From the NCBI RefSeq assembly GCF_029946515.1, contig NZ_JARZHH010000001.1, positions 248,001 to 312,000 of the forward strand: DNA of 64,000 nt. The letters run 5' to 3'. Shown here piece by piece: positions 15,946-23,970 of the stretch. How positions within the stretch are numbered: position 1 is the stretch's first letter; each line of letters starts with the position of its first letter. The notes beneath the pieces are model-generated. The model did no database searches. It worked only from the letters and a program-made list of their open reading frames with translations, and was not told the origin of the DNA. The translations under genes and the position numbers were made by a program. This stretch comes from Polyangium sp. 6x1 (GTDB lineage Bacteria; Myxococcota_A; Polyangia; Polyangiales; Polyangiaceae).

Positions 15946-15965
15946 CGTTCAGGGCGGCGGCGCCT

Positions 15966-15998
15966 GAGGGTCGACGGCTCGAAGCGAAGTCGACCCTC
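15966..15998. terminator. Strong hairpin between convergent genes
   Basis: A perfect 10-bp stem (GAGGGTCGAC / GTCGACCCTC) with a 13-base loop lies between the stops at 15945 and 16024. No T-run follows on either strand. It is the best-formed inverted repeat in an intergenic gap of this window and probably ends both convergent transcripts. Confidence 0.6.
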
Positions 15999-16023
15999 CG
16001 TACACGCCGGAGCGATCAGGGTC

Positions 16024-18141
16024 CTATGACTGGTGGACGAAGGAGCGGGGCCCGATCCCCCAGCGCGGATCCTCGGCCAGCGCCGCGCGGCACGCAGGGA
16101 AATTCGAGGCCTGCGCGATCCGCATGAACGCAGCTTCCGCCCCCTCGATTTGCCGATTCGCGCACTGGGCGAGCGCGCACATCGCATACTCGAAGTAGTC
16201 GGCGCCGAACCCCTCCTTCACCGGCATGCCCTCGAAGCCGAGGGTCGACCAGTTCGTGCCGTGAATCTTTCCGTCGTCCAGGTCGGTCCCGTTGGGACGG
16301 CCTGCGAATCGCTCGAACGCGATTCCCCAGTTCGCGTCGTAGTTGGCCTGCTGCTGATTGTCGGGGTAAGCAAAGGTGCTGACATTCGGCGAATAGGCCT
16401 GATGCGCCCAATGCCACCCCTCGGGGTTCGAGCCGTCCGACATGCGCTGGACGAGGCCCTTGCCGAGCCATTGCATGAACGCCTCCGCGTCGGCCTCGTG
16501 GGTCGCGTCGAAGATCTCGAGGTCGAGCACCCACGCGACCGAGCCGACGACGTAATCGCTCATCCACGTACGTTGTCCGCCCGGATCACCCCAGGCGACC
16601 TGGTCCGGCTCGGTCACGAGCCCGAGCGCATTCGTGTGATAGCCGCGCATCCACACGAGCGACGCGCCCACGGCGCCAGCATACGCGAGGCGCTCGGGAT
16701 CCTCGTCGGGCGTGATCGCGGCGGCCATTCCGCAGTTGCGAATCTGCCAGGCCGTCCCGCGCGCCTGGAGGCTGCGCACCATGAGGCCGGTGGTTCCACC
16801 GCGCCCATCGATACTCAGGGTGTAGTGGGTCCACTTCACAAAGAACTGGAGCGATTCGAGGTGCCACCAATCTCCCGTGACCAGATAGGCGACATAACCC
16901 GGCAGCCATCCGTGCGAGATGTCCCAATCCGTGCCGTATTGGCCCGAGTAATAAGCGCGTCCCCCGTATTCCTCTCCGGTCGAAAGCGGGACTTTGACGT
17001 CGGGATACGCTGCGAACGTCGGCGGATTGTTCGTCTTCGGGTCACGCAGGTGCACGCTCCATGCCCCTGCGGCGAACGAGTTGACCAGCACCGATCGGAG
17101 CGCGCGCGGCTCGGCCGAGACGACGTAGGTGGCGTCCCACAGCGGGAGCCAGCCGATCGACTGGCTGTCACCGCCGCCGCCCAGGGAGTTTCCAGGCAGG
17201 TTGTGTTGCGCGTAGGGTACGTACTTGTCCGCGAGCTTTTCGAGGAGCGTCCCGCTGACCGACTCCGCGAGGAAGGAGGGAACCGCCGCGCTGCGCTGGA
17301 GGTACGTGGTGTCGTGCGCGACGACGATCTGCGGATCTGTATCGAGCCAGAGCTTGCCGCTGTACCCGTCCGTGCAGACGATCCGCGTGTGGTGCTTGAT
17401 GTCGATGTCGCTCATCGAGTCGTAGAGCGTCTTGCCCTTCGACGTCACGACGACGCGACCGACCTTGTTGATGGCGCCTGCAGGGTCGAACCAGCCATTC
17501 TCGACGCTGACCAACGTCTCGATGGCGCCCCCCTTGTAGAGGCGGACGAAGAGCCAGACGATGAGCTGGTCGTCGATGTCGAGGCGATATCGCCACTCCG
17601 AAGCGACCGGGCCCGAGAGGATCTGCTGGACCGGGCTGCCGAGCGCGGACGAAAGCGAAACGGTGCCGAGATTGCCCACCTGGACGCCGAGGTCCGGCGC
17701 CGCCGCGACGAGATCGGCTTCGGTGATCGCGGGCGGGGAATCCGCGGCCTCGCCGGTGCGCGAGATCGTCACGGTCCGAGGGGTTTCAGCGGTGAAATCG
17801 CAACGCCCCGAGAGGACGGCGAACTTCACCGAACCGTCGGGCCATCGATTGCGAACGACGGCCTGGAGTTCGTCGACATCCGCAACGATCCGGGCCTTCT
17901 GCGGGATGTCTCCTTCCACGAAAAAATGCCCGATCGTCCACGGGAGCAGCTTGCCGCTCGTGCCCGCGGTGAGGTTCACGGTCGTGATGTCCTTGGGCGT
18001 CACGTCGGATCCGCCGCCCCCCGCCGTCCCGCCGCCGCCGGCGGCACCGGAGTCCCCCTTGCCACCACCGCACGCGCCGAGGCCGACAACCCCGACGAGC
18101 GCGAACGTGGACCCGAGAAAAAGTCGTCGATCGATCAACAT
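16024..18141 (-). CDS. Tat-exported lipoprotein with YetA/rhamnogalacturonan-lyase-like N-terminal domain
   Basis: A 705-residue exported protein. The ATG at 18141 is fixed by AAAGGAG nine bases upstream and by the signal: DRRLFLGS (twin-arginine type) then a hydrophobic run ending GLGAC (Cys 24), followed by a Gly/Ser linker. Residues about 55-260 contain GHFFVEGDIP, RNRWPDGSVKFAVL and ENGWFDP, the pattern I associate with the RIFT-barrel domain of PcRGLX/YetA-like exo-rhamnogalacturonan lyases. The rest is aromatic-rich (WDISHGWLPGYVAYLV, DWWHLESLQFFVKW, ESNPEGWHW-like), as in alpha/alpha-barrel polysaccharide enzymes. It lies 103 bp downstream of the kelch-like lipoprotein gene in the same direction, probably one transcript. 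Role in plant or microbial polysaccharide breakdown is an inference. Confidence 0.65.
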   Translation of the reverse strand: MLIDRRLFLGSTFALVGVVGLGACGGGKGDSGAAGGGGTAGGGGSDVTPKDITTVNLTAGTSGKLLPWTIGHFFVEGDIPQKARIVADVDELQAVVRNRWPDGSVKFAVLSGRCDFTAETPRTVTISRTGEAADSPPAITEADLVAAAPDLGVQVGNLGTVSLSSALGSPVQQILSGPVASEWRYRLDIDDQLIVWLFVRLYKGGAIETLVSVENGWFDPAGAINKVGRVVVTSKGKTLYDSMSDIDIKHHTRIVCTDGYSGKLWLDTDPQIVVAHDTTYLQRSAAVPSFLAESVSGTLLEKLADKYVPYAQHNLPGNSLGGGGDSQSIGWLPLWDATYVVSAEPRALRSVLVNSFAAGAWSVHLRDPKTNNPPTFAAYPDVKVPLSTGEEYGGRAYYSGQYGTDWDISHGWLPGYVAYLVTGDWWHLESLQFFVKWTHYTLSIDGRGGTTGLMVRSLQARGTAWQIRNCGMAAAITPDEDPERLAYAGAVGASLVWMRGYHTNALGLVTEPDQVAWGDPGGQRTWMSDYVVGSVAWVLDLEIFDATHEADAEAFMQWLGKGLVQRMSDGSNPEGWHWAHQAYSPNVSTFAYPDNQQQANYDANWGIAFERFAGRPNGTDLDDGKIHGTNWSTLGFEGMPVKEGFGADYFEYAMCALAQCANRQIEGAEAAFMRIAQASNFPACRAALAEDPRWGIGPRSFVHQS

Positions 18142-18244
18142 TGTAAGCTCCTTTAAACACTCGACTCGGGAGTCACGCGCCACGGCGCCCATCGCATGGC
18201 GCGCGACTCCTCGAAGGCAATACAAGCAGGCGTGTTCGCGCCGC

Positions 18245-20974
18245 TCAGAGAGGCGTCGTCGTGATGTTCCCGAAGGCCGCGCGCAGCGCGAAATTCTCGG
18301 CGTAGTTGCAGAGCGAATAGAGCCGGCTGCGCGTGGCGTCGATGGCGATGCCGCAATCGACGCTGCCGAATTGCTGGTTCGGGTGTCGCGCGATGTTCGT
18401 CTTCACCCAGCGATTGTTCGCCACGTCATAACCGACCTGCTGGTTGTCGACCCACATCTGCACGAAGAGCACGAGATCGAGGGCCTCGATGTAGACCGTC
18501 TCGCGAACACGATTGAGCCCCGATGCCCCGGTGCTGTCGTCGATGAAGGCGCGGTTCGTCGGGTCGAGCGCCGCCGCCGCCCCCGAAGCGAAGTCGTAGG
18601 CCCAGACCTGCCCGCCCGGATCGTCGTATCCCTGCGCGGAGAACATGAGCATGCGATTGCGCTTCGAGTCGTAGACCATTCCGCCTTCGTCACCGCCGAC
18701 CATGGGCGCGAGCTCACCCGTGACGGGAAGGGGCTCCCACGCGTGTTTGTCGGCGACGAACTTTCCGAAGAATCCGCCGGCCGTCGGGCCGCCCGTCCAC
18801 GCCACGACGCCGACCGGGGTCGACGCCGTCTTGACGGCATAGAGGTCGTAGCCGAAGGGCTGCGTCGGAACGAAATCGACCCAGTCTCCGAGCGCGGGAT
18901 CGTACACGTGCGTGCCTGCTCGATGCGGCGCAATGAGGAGACCGGACACGGGATCGAGGGCGACGGCGTTGTACGTGTGGTTGTTGCAATCGGGGCGCCC
19001 GTTGAACGTGTTTCCGATGCCGAGGGCCTCCGCGACGTGCCCGATGCTGTAGCGACCCGTCTCGAGGTGGAGGTGCTGCACGGCGTTCGTCGGGTCGGAC
19101 TGGTGGCCGCCGGTCCAGTGCAGGATCTGATGATTCTTCTCGTCGAAGATCGTGCTGCCCCAGGAACGGGAGGTGTTGGGGCGCGGGGCGGTCGGCAGCG
19201 CCGTCCAGACGTTCTCGGGCAATGCGTCGACCCACGCGCCGAACGTGCCTTCCGGATCGCGCGGCGCTTCGTCGTACCACGCCGGCGACCAGCCGGGCGT
19301 GGCTTCGGTGCGTGAATACGAGGTGCCGGGGCCGACGGCTTTCGCGGCCGTGGCGGACGCGTCGAGCGTATTCGGATCGAGCCGGAGCGCCCACGTGCTC
19401 GATCGCTGCAGGCTCACGTACTCCGAGCCGCCGTTCGCGACCGCGAGCATCGCATCGCCTCCGAGGTGCGCCGCGCCGACGACGCGCATCAGGGCCGCCT
19501 CTTCTTCCGCGGGCACGCCCGCGACGAAGGACCATTTCATCGTCGTCGCGTCGAAGAGCCACGCCTCGGTCGGGAGCTTCTCGTCTGGCATTTGCGCGTC
19601 GATCTTTTTGCGGAACGTGTTGCCCCCGACGAGCAGCGCGCGTCCGCCCGTCATGCCAAGGAAGCGGGCGCCGTGCCGCGGGCTCGGCGAATGCTCGGGC
19701 CAGAGCTGCCGGTAGCGCCGCGAGGCGAAATCGTAGAGCCAGGTGTCAGCCGTGACGAAATCGCCATGGGTTCCACCAAAAAGGACGAGGCCGCTGCAGT
19801 CCGGCAACACGGCGACGGAGGCACCCATGCGCGGGGGCGGCTCGGGGGCGACGGCCCATGCGGCTTCTCGAACCGCGGCGGCGACGCGATCGAGCTCGGT
19901 GAGCGTCTCGCCGGCGAGCGCACCGCCGAGCTTCTCCACGCCGGCCACATGACCGGCGACGGCCGCGTCGATCTTCGTCTTGCCCATTGCAATGCTTTGC
20001 TCGTCGAGGCCGGACATGCCACCGAGCCCGGCCACGCGATTCTGGAGCTGTTTGAGCTCGGCATCGAGCCCTTGCCACGCCGGGACGATGTCGGTCTGGA
20101 CCCGCGCGGCGAGATCGCTGGCCGACAAACCGCGATGCCACGCGGCGCGGGCGCGCGCGACGACGAGCCGGAGCTTGTTCGAGGTCGTCTCCAGATCGGT
20201 AAAGAGGGCGCGCGCGATGTCTGTGCCGCTCGGAGACGCCTGCCACGTGTTGGCCTTGGGATCGAACGTCCAATTCCCGAGGGTCGCTTTGGCGGCGCCG
20301 GGCGCCTGGCCGCCGAGCATCAACACTGCCTCGTGCGCGGAATCCCACACGAGATTCGTCTGGTCGATGGTCCCGAACGGATTGCCGTAGTCACGAAACG
20401 CCGCCCAGGTCGGGCTCACGTCCGTCTTCCACGACTCGTCACCAACCGCGGTGCTCGTGAGCGCCGCGAGATCGACCTTTTCGAGCAGCGTCGACGTCCC
20501 GTAGACCTTCGTGAATGCGTACGCCGCGTCCGGCGCGAACGCCGGCTGAAGGGCCCCCGAGAGCGACACCCCGAACATCGTGGGCGTCGTCGACCAGGCC
20601 TTCGTCGCGGGGTCGAACGTCATGACGGCGCTGCGCGCCGCGCCCGCCGGCTCGGCGCCGACATCGACCGCGGGCGAGGCGAGGACCACCTTGCCCTCGC
20701 GGAGGAACATGAGCGAGTTCCCTCGGATGCCGGTCGTGTCGACGTCGATCTTCGTCAGGGTGTTCGCCGGGATGTCGAGCGGCGAGGACGATCCGGGGGC
20801 GGGTTTGCATGTGAGCGCGAGGTTATCGACGGGCGTCGTATCGGGGGGCTCGGTCCCCGCGTCGCCGGAGGTGCTCGGTTTCGTCGTATCATCTTCGGGG
20901 CTGCCGCATGCGACGGCGAGAAGGCAGGCCGCGACGGGGAAAAAGAAAAGTCGTCGAGAAGAAAGGTTGCGCAT
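18245..20974 (-). CDS. Kelch-like beta-propeller lipoprotein
   Basis: A 909-residue lipoprotein. The ATG at 20974 begins a signal with RR and a hydrophobic run ending LLAVAC (Cys 23), then an acidic/Thr linker. Two propeller regions are visible by kelch-type phrases: MTFDPATKAWSTTPT, LMLGGQAPG, NWTFDPKANTWQ, LVLFGGTHGDF, TWLYDFASRRYRQL, ALLVGGNTF, AWLFDATTMKWSF and later ILHWTGGHQ, VYDPALGDWVDF. A helical insert at about 270-375 separates them. The extracellular location and the downstream lyase-like gene suggest carbohydrate binding or processing. Three GGTTAC repeats lie 35-60 bp upstream. Confidence 0.75.
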   Translation of the reverse strand: MRNLSSRRLFFFPVAACLLAVACGSPEDDTTKPSTSGDAGTEPPDTTPVDNLALTCKPAPGSSSPLDIPANTLTKIDVDTTGIRGNSLMFLREGKVVLASPAVDVGAEPAGAARSAVMTFDPATKAWSTTPTMFGVSLSGALQPAFAPDAAYAFTKVYGTSTLLEKVDLAALTSTAVGDESWKTDVSPTWAAFRDYGNPFGTIDQTNLVWDSAHEAVLMLGGQAPGAAKATLGNWTFDPKANTWQASPSGTDIARALFTDLETTSNKLRLVVARARAAWHRGLSASDLAARVQTDIVPAWQGLDAELKQLQNRVAGLGGMSGLDEQSIAMGKTKIDAAVAGHVAGVEKLGGALAGETLTELDRVAAAVREAAWAVAPEPPPRMGASVAVLPDCSGLVLFGGTHGDFVTADTWLYDFASRRYRQLWPEHSPSPRHGARFLGMTGGRALLVGGNTFRKKIDAQMPDEKLPTEAWLFDATTMKWSFVAGVPAEEEAALMRVVGAAHLGGDAMLAVANGGSEYVSLQRSSTWALRLDPNTLDASATAAKAVGPGTSYSRTEATPGWSPAWYDEAPRDPEGTFGAWVDALPENVWTALPTAPRPNTSRSWGSTIFDEKNHQILHWTGGHQSDPTNAVQHLHLETGRYSIGHVAEALGIGNTFNGRPDCNNHTYNAVALDPVSGLLIAPHRAGTHVYDPALGDWVDFVPTQPFGYDLYAVKTASTPVGVVAWTGGPTAGGFFGKFVADKHAWEPLPVTGELAPMVGGDEGGMVYDSKRNRMLMFSAQGYDDPGGQVWAYDFASGAAAALDPTNRAFIDDSTGASGLNRVRETVYIEALDLVLFVQMWVDNQQVGYDVANNRWVKTNIARHPNQQFGSVDCGIAIDATRSRLYSLCNYAENFALRAAFGNITTTPL

Positions 20975-21456
20975 GCGCGCACTCGACCACGTCGTGCGGT
21001 CGGGCGGCGGTTACGAGTGGTTACAACTGGCTACCCGGGCGCTCCGGCGATCGGCCGCGTGTCGTCAGCAACGCCGCCCCTTCGGCGTACTCGCGCGCAC
21101 ACCCCTCATTCGCCCGACGGCGAGCTCCGGGCCCTCTCGCCGCGGACCCCGATTGGACCCTCAGGTTCTTGATGGGCTCAATCCTGTGCGAGCCATCCGA
21201 AGTCGGACCGTACCGACGAGGACGCGCGGGGCGAGCAGAATCCGACGACGGGTCATGCGCGCCGGACGAGCCGTGCCCTGGAGGGGACGAGCCGGATATC
21301 ACGAGGCGATTCGAATGAGGGCATTCTTGCGCTGCCGTACACTCGCGCACATCTCCCTGCGCCGAACCGCAAGCGCATGAGAATCACGAGCACCCGATCG
21401 AGCACTTCGCGCAGCTTGTGGTTTCCCCGGACAACATGGGCGGTTATCATCACGCC
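20975..21456. other. Divergent intergenic region
   Basis: 482 bp between the kelch-like lipoprotein gene and the histidine-kinase gene. It holds the GGTTAC triple repeat at 21009-21034. I see no convincing gene, although short frames are open on both strands because of the high GC content. Confidence 0.5.
21009..21034 (-). promoter_or_regulatory. Three GGTTAC-type direct repeats, 10-bp period (site B)
   Basis: GGTTAC at 21009-21014 and 21019-21024 and GGCTAC at 21029-21034 are spaced exactly 10 bp apart. Read toward the gene starting at 20974 this is GTAGCC-N4-GTAACC-N4-GTAACC, ending 34 bp before the ATG. Two copies of the same unit with the same spacing occur at site A (11905-11920). The close distance to the start suits an activator or repressor site overlapping the promoter. 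Confidence 0.5.
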
Positions 21457-22608
21457 ATGCGCGAAACCGACACGGCGGGGCCCTCGCCGCTCTACGCCGA
21501 ATTCTTCAGCGGGAGGCGCTGGGCCGTCGGGACGCTCGTCGTCCTCGGCGTCATGATTCTCCAAGTGGTCCCCGCGTACCTCAGCCGCGACCGCAATGCG
21601 ACCGTCGTGACGATCTTCCTCGTCGTGAGTGTCCCCGCCCTCATGTTCACCCTCTCGCTGAGCTCCCGCTGGGGCACGCGGAGGCGTCTCGGGTCGGGGC
21701 TCGCGCTCACCGCCAACCTCCTCGTCGCCGCCGCTGTCGGCGCAGCGTGCACCCTCGCCATCACCGCCGTCGCCCGGAACGTCCCCAGCCTCGGCCTGCA
21801 GACCGAGCCCTCCCGCACGTACCTGCGCATCGCGGGCATCGGCATCGGGTATGGCCTCCTCATATGCGCCATGTGGGCCCTCGTGGTCGTGTATCCCTTC
21901 GCGGCCGAGGATGCGCGCCTTCGCGCGCTCGAGACCGAAAAGCTCAAAATCGAGGCCGAGAAGCTCCGCGCCGCGGCCGAGCTCGCACACCTCCGCGCGC
22001 AGCTCGAGCCCCATTTCTTGCTGAACACCCTGAATGCGATCGCCGGCCTCGTCACCCAGGATCCCCGCGAGGCGCGCCGCCTCCTCGCTTGCCTCGGCGA
22101 TCTCCTCCGCGACGCCTTGCATGACGCGGACGAGATGCAGACCCTCGACGAAGAAATCGAATGGCTGCATCGTTATGCCGAGATCCTCGAATCCCGTCAC
22201 GCCGGCGCCCTCCGCTTTCAGTGGGACATCGAGGCCCGCGCCGAGCACGCGCTCCTGCCCCGGCTCCTCCTTCAGCCGCTCGTCGAGAATGCCGTCAAGC
22301 ACGGGGCCCTGCGCAGGCGCGGCGGGGGGACCGTGCTCGTGCGCGCGGTCGTGACCCCCGCCGAGAAAGGCGCCGACGCGCGCCTCGTCTGCACCATCGA
22401 GGACAATGGCCCCGGAATCCCGAACACGCCCCCGCGCGCCGGCGCCCTCGGCTTGCACGTGGTACGGAGACGCCTCGCGCTCAAATATGCCGATGCGGCC
22501 ATGCGGCTCGACTCCTCGCCCGACGGGACCCGTTCCATCGTCGAGCTCCCGTGCATTCGGCGGAAGAATGGCCCCGGACCCGAGACCTACGTCGAGGTGA
22601 CGCGATGA
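21457..22608 (+). CDS. LytS/YehU-type sensor histidine kinase
   Basis: A 383-residue membrane histidine kinase. ATG at 21457 (MRETDTAGPS) is preferred; earlier in-frame ATGs at 21418 and 21436 would add no domain. Four hydrophobic helices (about 24-42, 49-67, 82-104, 123-148) are followed by a coiled coil (LRALETEKLKIEAEKLRAA). Next is the His_kinase domain with LRAQLEPHFLLNTLNAI, His 186 being the phosphorylated residue. The ATPase has an N box (PLVENAVKHGAL) and a G box (DNGPGIP). Its stop overlaps the start of the LytTR regulator (ATGA), so the two are a translationally coupled pair. No ligand-binding domain is visible outside the membrane helices. Confidence 0.9.
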   Translation: MRETDTAGPSPLYAEFFSGRRWAVGTLVVLGVMILQVVPAYLSRDRNATVVTIFLVVSVPALMFTLSLSSRWGTRRRLGSGLALTANLLVAAAVGAACTLAITAVARNVPSLGLQTEPSRTYLRIAGIGIGYGLLICAMWALVVVYPFAAEDARLRALETEKLKIEAEKLRAAAELAHLRAQLEPHFLLNTLNAIAGLVTQDPREARRLLACLGDLLRDALHDADEMQTLDEEIEWLHRYAEILESRHAGALRFQWDIEARAEHALLPRLLLQPLVENAVKHGALRRRGGGTVLVRAVVTPAEKGADARLVCTIEDNGPGIPNTPPRAGALGLHVVRRRLALKYADAAMRLDSSPDGTRSIVELPCIRRKNGPGPETYVEVTR

Positions 22609-23402
22609 ATGATCTTTCGAGGACCGTCGATACGTCTCGATTCCGCGTGCTCGTCGTCGAGGACGAGTGGCCCGCGCGCAATTACCTCGTCGAGCTGCTC
22701 GAAGCCTCGCGCCTCGCCGAGGTCGTCGGCGCGGTCGCGAGCGTCGGCGAGGCGCGCCAGGCTTTGCAGCCGGCCCCCGCCGGGCTCGAGGTGGACGTCG
22801 TCTTCGTCGACATCGCGCTCGAAGGTGACGACGAGACCGGGCTCGATCTCGTGCGGGCTTCGGTGCAGAACCCGCGGCGGCCGATGTTCGTGCTTGCGAC
22901 GGCGTTCAAGGAGCATGCGATCGAGGCATTCGAGCTCGGCGTCGACGATTACCTCTTGAAGCCGTTCACCGAGGAGCGCGTCGAGCAATGCATCCGACGC
23001 CTCGCCGCTCGGCGTCGCCTCGTCGTGCCCCAGAGCCCGCTCCGGATCGTCGCGCGCCGCGGGCGCAGCCTCGTGTTCCTCGAACAGAACGAGGTATGGG
23101 CCTTCGAGGCGGCCGACCGGCTCACCTCGGTGCACACCCCGCACGGCACGTTCGACCTCGACCTCTCGTTGTCGGCGATCGAGGCCTCGTTCGGCCGGGC
23201 GCTCACGCGTGTCCACCGCAACTGGCTCGTGAATGCGGCCCATATCAAGGAACTCGAACGGGACGGGGGGGAGACGCGGATCTTCGTCGGCGTGGGCATC
23301 GGCCCCGAGCGGCGCGGCGTGAGCGTGCCCGTCGCCCGCGAGCGCGCGCAGGCCGTGCGCGAGATGCTTCTCGCCAGCGCGACCGGTCTCCGCCGCATCT
23401 GA
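22605..23402 (+). CDS. LytTR-family response regulator
   Basis: A 265-residue response regulator partnered with the preceding kinase. The receiver has the acidic pocket VVEDE (residues 18-21), phospho-acceptor Asp 69 (VVFVDIAL), Thr 99 (VLATA) and Lys 119 (YLLKPF). Residues about 145-255 form a LytTR DNA-binding domain (VWAFEAADRLTSVHT, LDLSLSAIEASFGR, TRVHRNWLVNAAHI). LytTR proteins bind direct repeats upstream of target promoters; the target here is not evident. The ATG overlaps the kinase stop by four bases. Confidence 0.93.
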   Translation: MNDLSRTVDTSRFRVLVVEDEWPARNYLVELLEASRLAEVVGAVASVGEARQALQPAPAGLEVDVVFVDIALEGDDETGLDLVRASVQNPRRPMFVLATAFKEHAIEAFELGVDDYLLKPFTEERVEQCIRRLAARRRLVVPQSPLRIVARRGRSLVFLEQNEVWAFEAADRLTSVHTPHGTFDLDLSLSAIEASFGRALTRVHRNWLVNAAHIKELERDGGETRIFVGVGIGPERRGVSVPVARERAQAVREMLLASATGLRRI

Positions 23403-23970
23403 TCGCCCCTCGCCTCCGGACCACTCTCTCTATAGAGGGGCTCGCACGACGGAAGCGGTCGCACGCCGACCGATGCGCGCGGTCACCGCGCCCTGCATGG
23501 AAAGCGCCGCGACCACCCCAGTGACTGCCAGGTAAACCGATGCGGCGGGTGCGGGAACGGTGACCTCTTCATAGAACTGTTCCAGCCGAATCCGTGTGCG
23601 CTGCCCGTGCGTGAGGATACGGGAAGCGAGGGTTGGCGCAGAGGGACGGGTGGGGACGAGCGCCGAAAAGGCAAGGTGCCTTTCGTGAGCGTGCCGCGAC
23701 CACGCGGGCGTGACGAAAGGCTCATGCCAACGATGGCGTCGAACATTTGGCGTTCTACCCATTCATGCGCACCGGGATACAAAATAATCTTGAAAAACGG
23801 ACAGGGACCGGGTAGTCAGTACACTCGCAGGAAGAAGACCCCAACCGATAGGTAGGAGGAGTCGAGCGATGGTCCGTTCATGTCGACCATCGATCCCCTC
23901 TGCCTTGTCCGCTTAGCTGAATTCCATTCGTCCGACCTTGGGCGATTGCTTGGTCGCTGAAAGGGGAGAT
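23403..23970. other. Intergenic region before the di-heme protein gene
   Basis: 568 bp with no convincing gene. It holds a CTCTATAGAG palindrome at 23428-23437 just after the response regulator. A weak promoter-like pair, TTGAAA at 23790-23795 and TAGTCA 17 bp later, is also present. A 110-codon minus-strand frame (23430-23762) is open but lacks a start signal and recognisable domain. Confidence 0.35.

Noticed and set aside
23428..23437. CTCTATAGAG palindrome after the response regulator gene considered as a terminator
   Set aside because: The stem cannot form a useful loop and is AT-rich in the centre; more likely chance or a protein-binding site.
23430..23762. A 110-codon minus-strand frame in the gap before the di-heme protein gene
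   Set aside because: No ribosome-binding site, no signal and no recognisable domain; a short stretch looks protein-like but not enough to call a gene.
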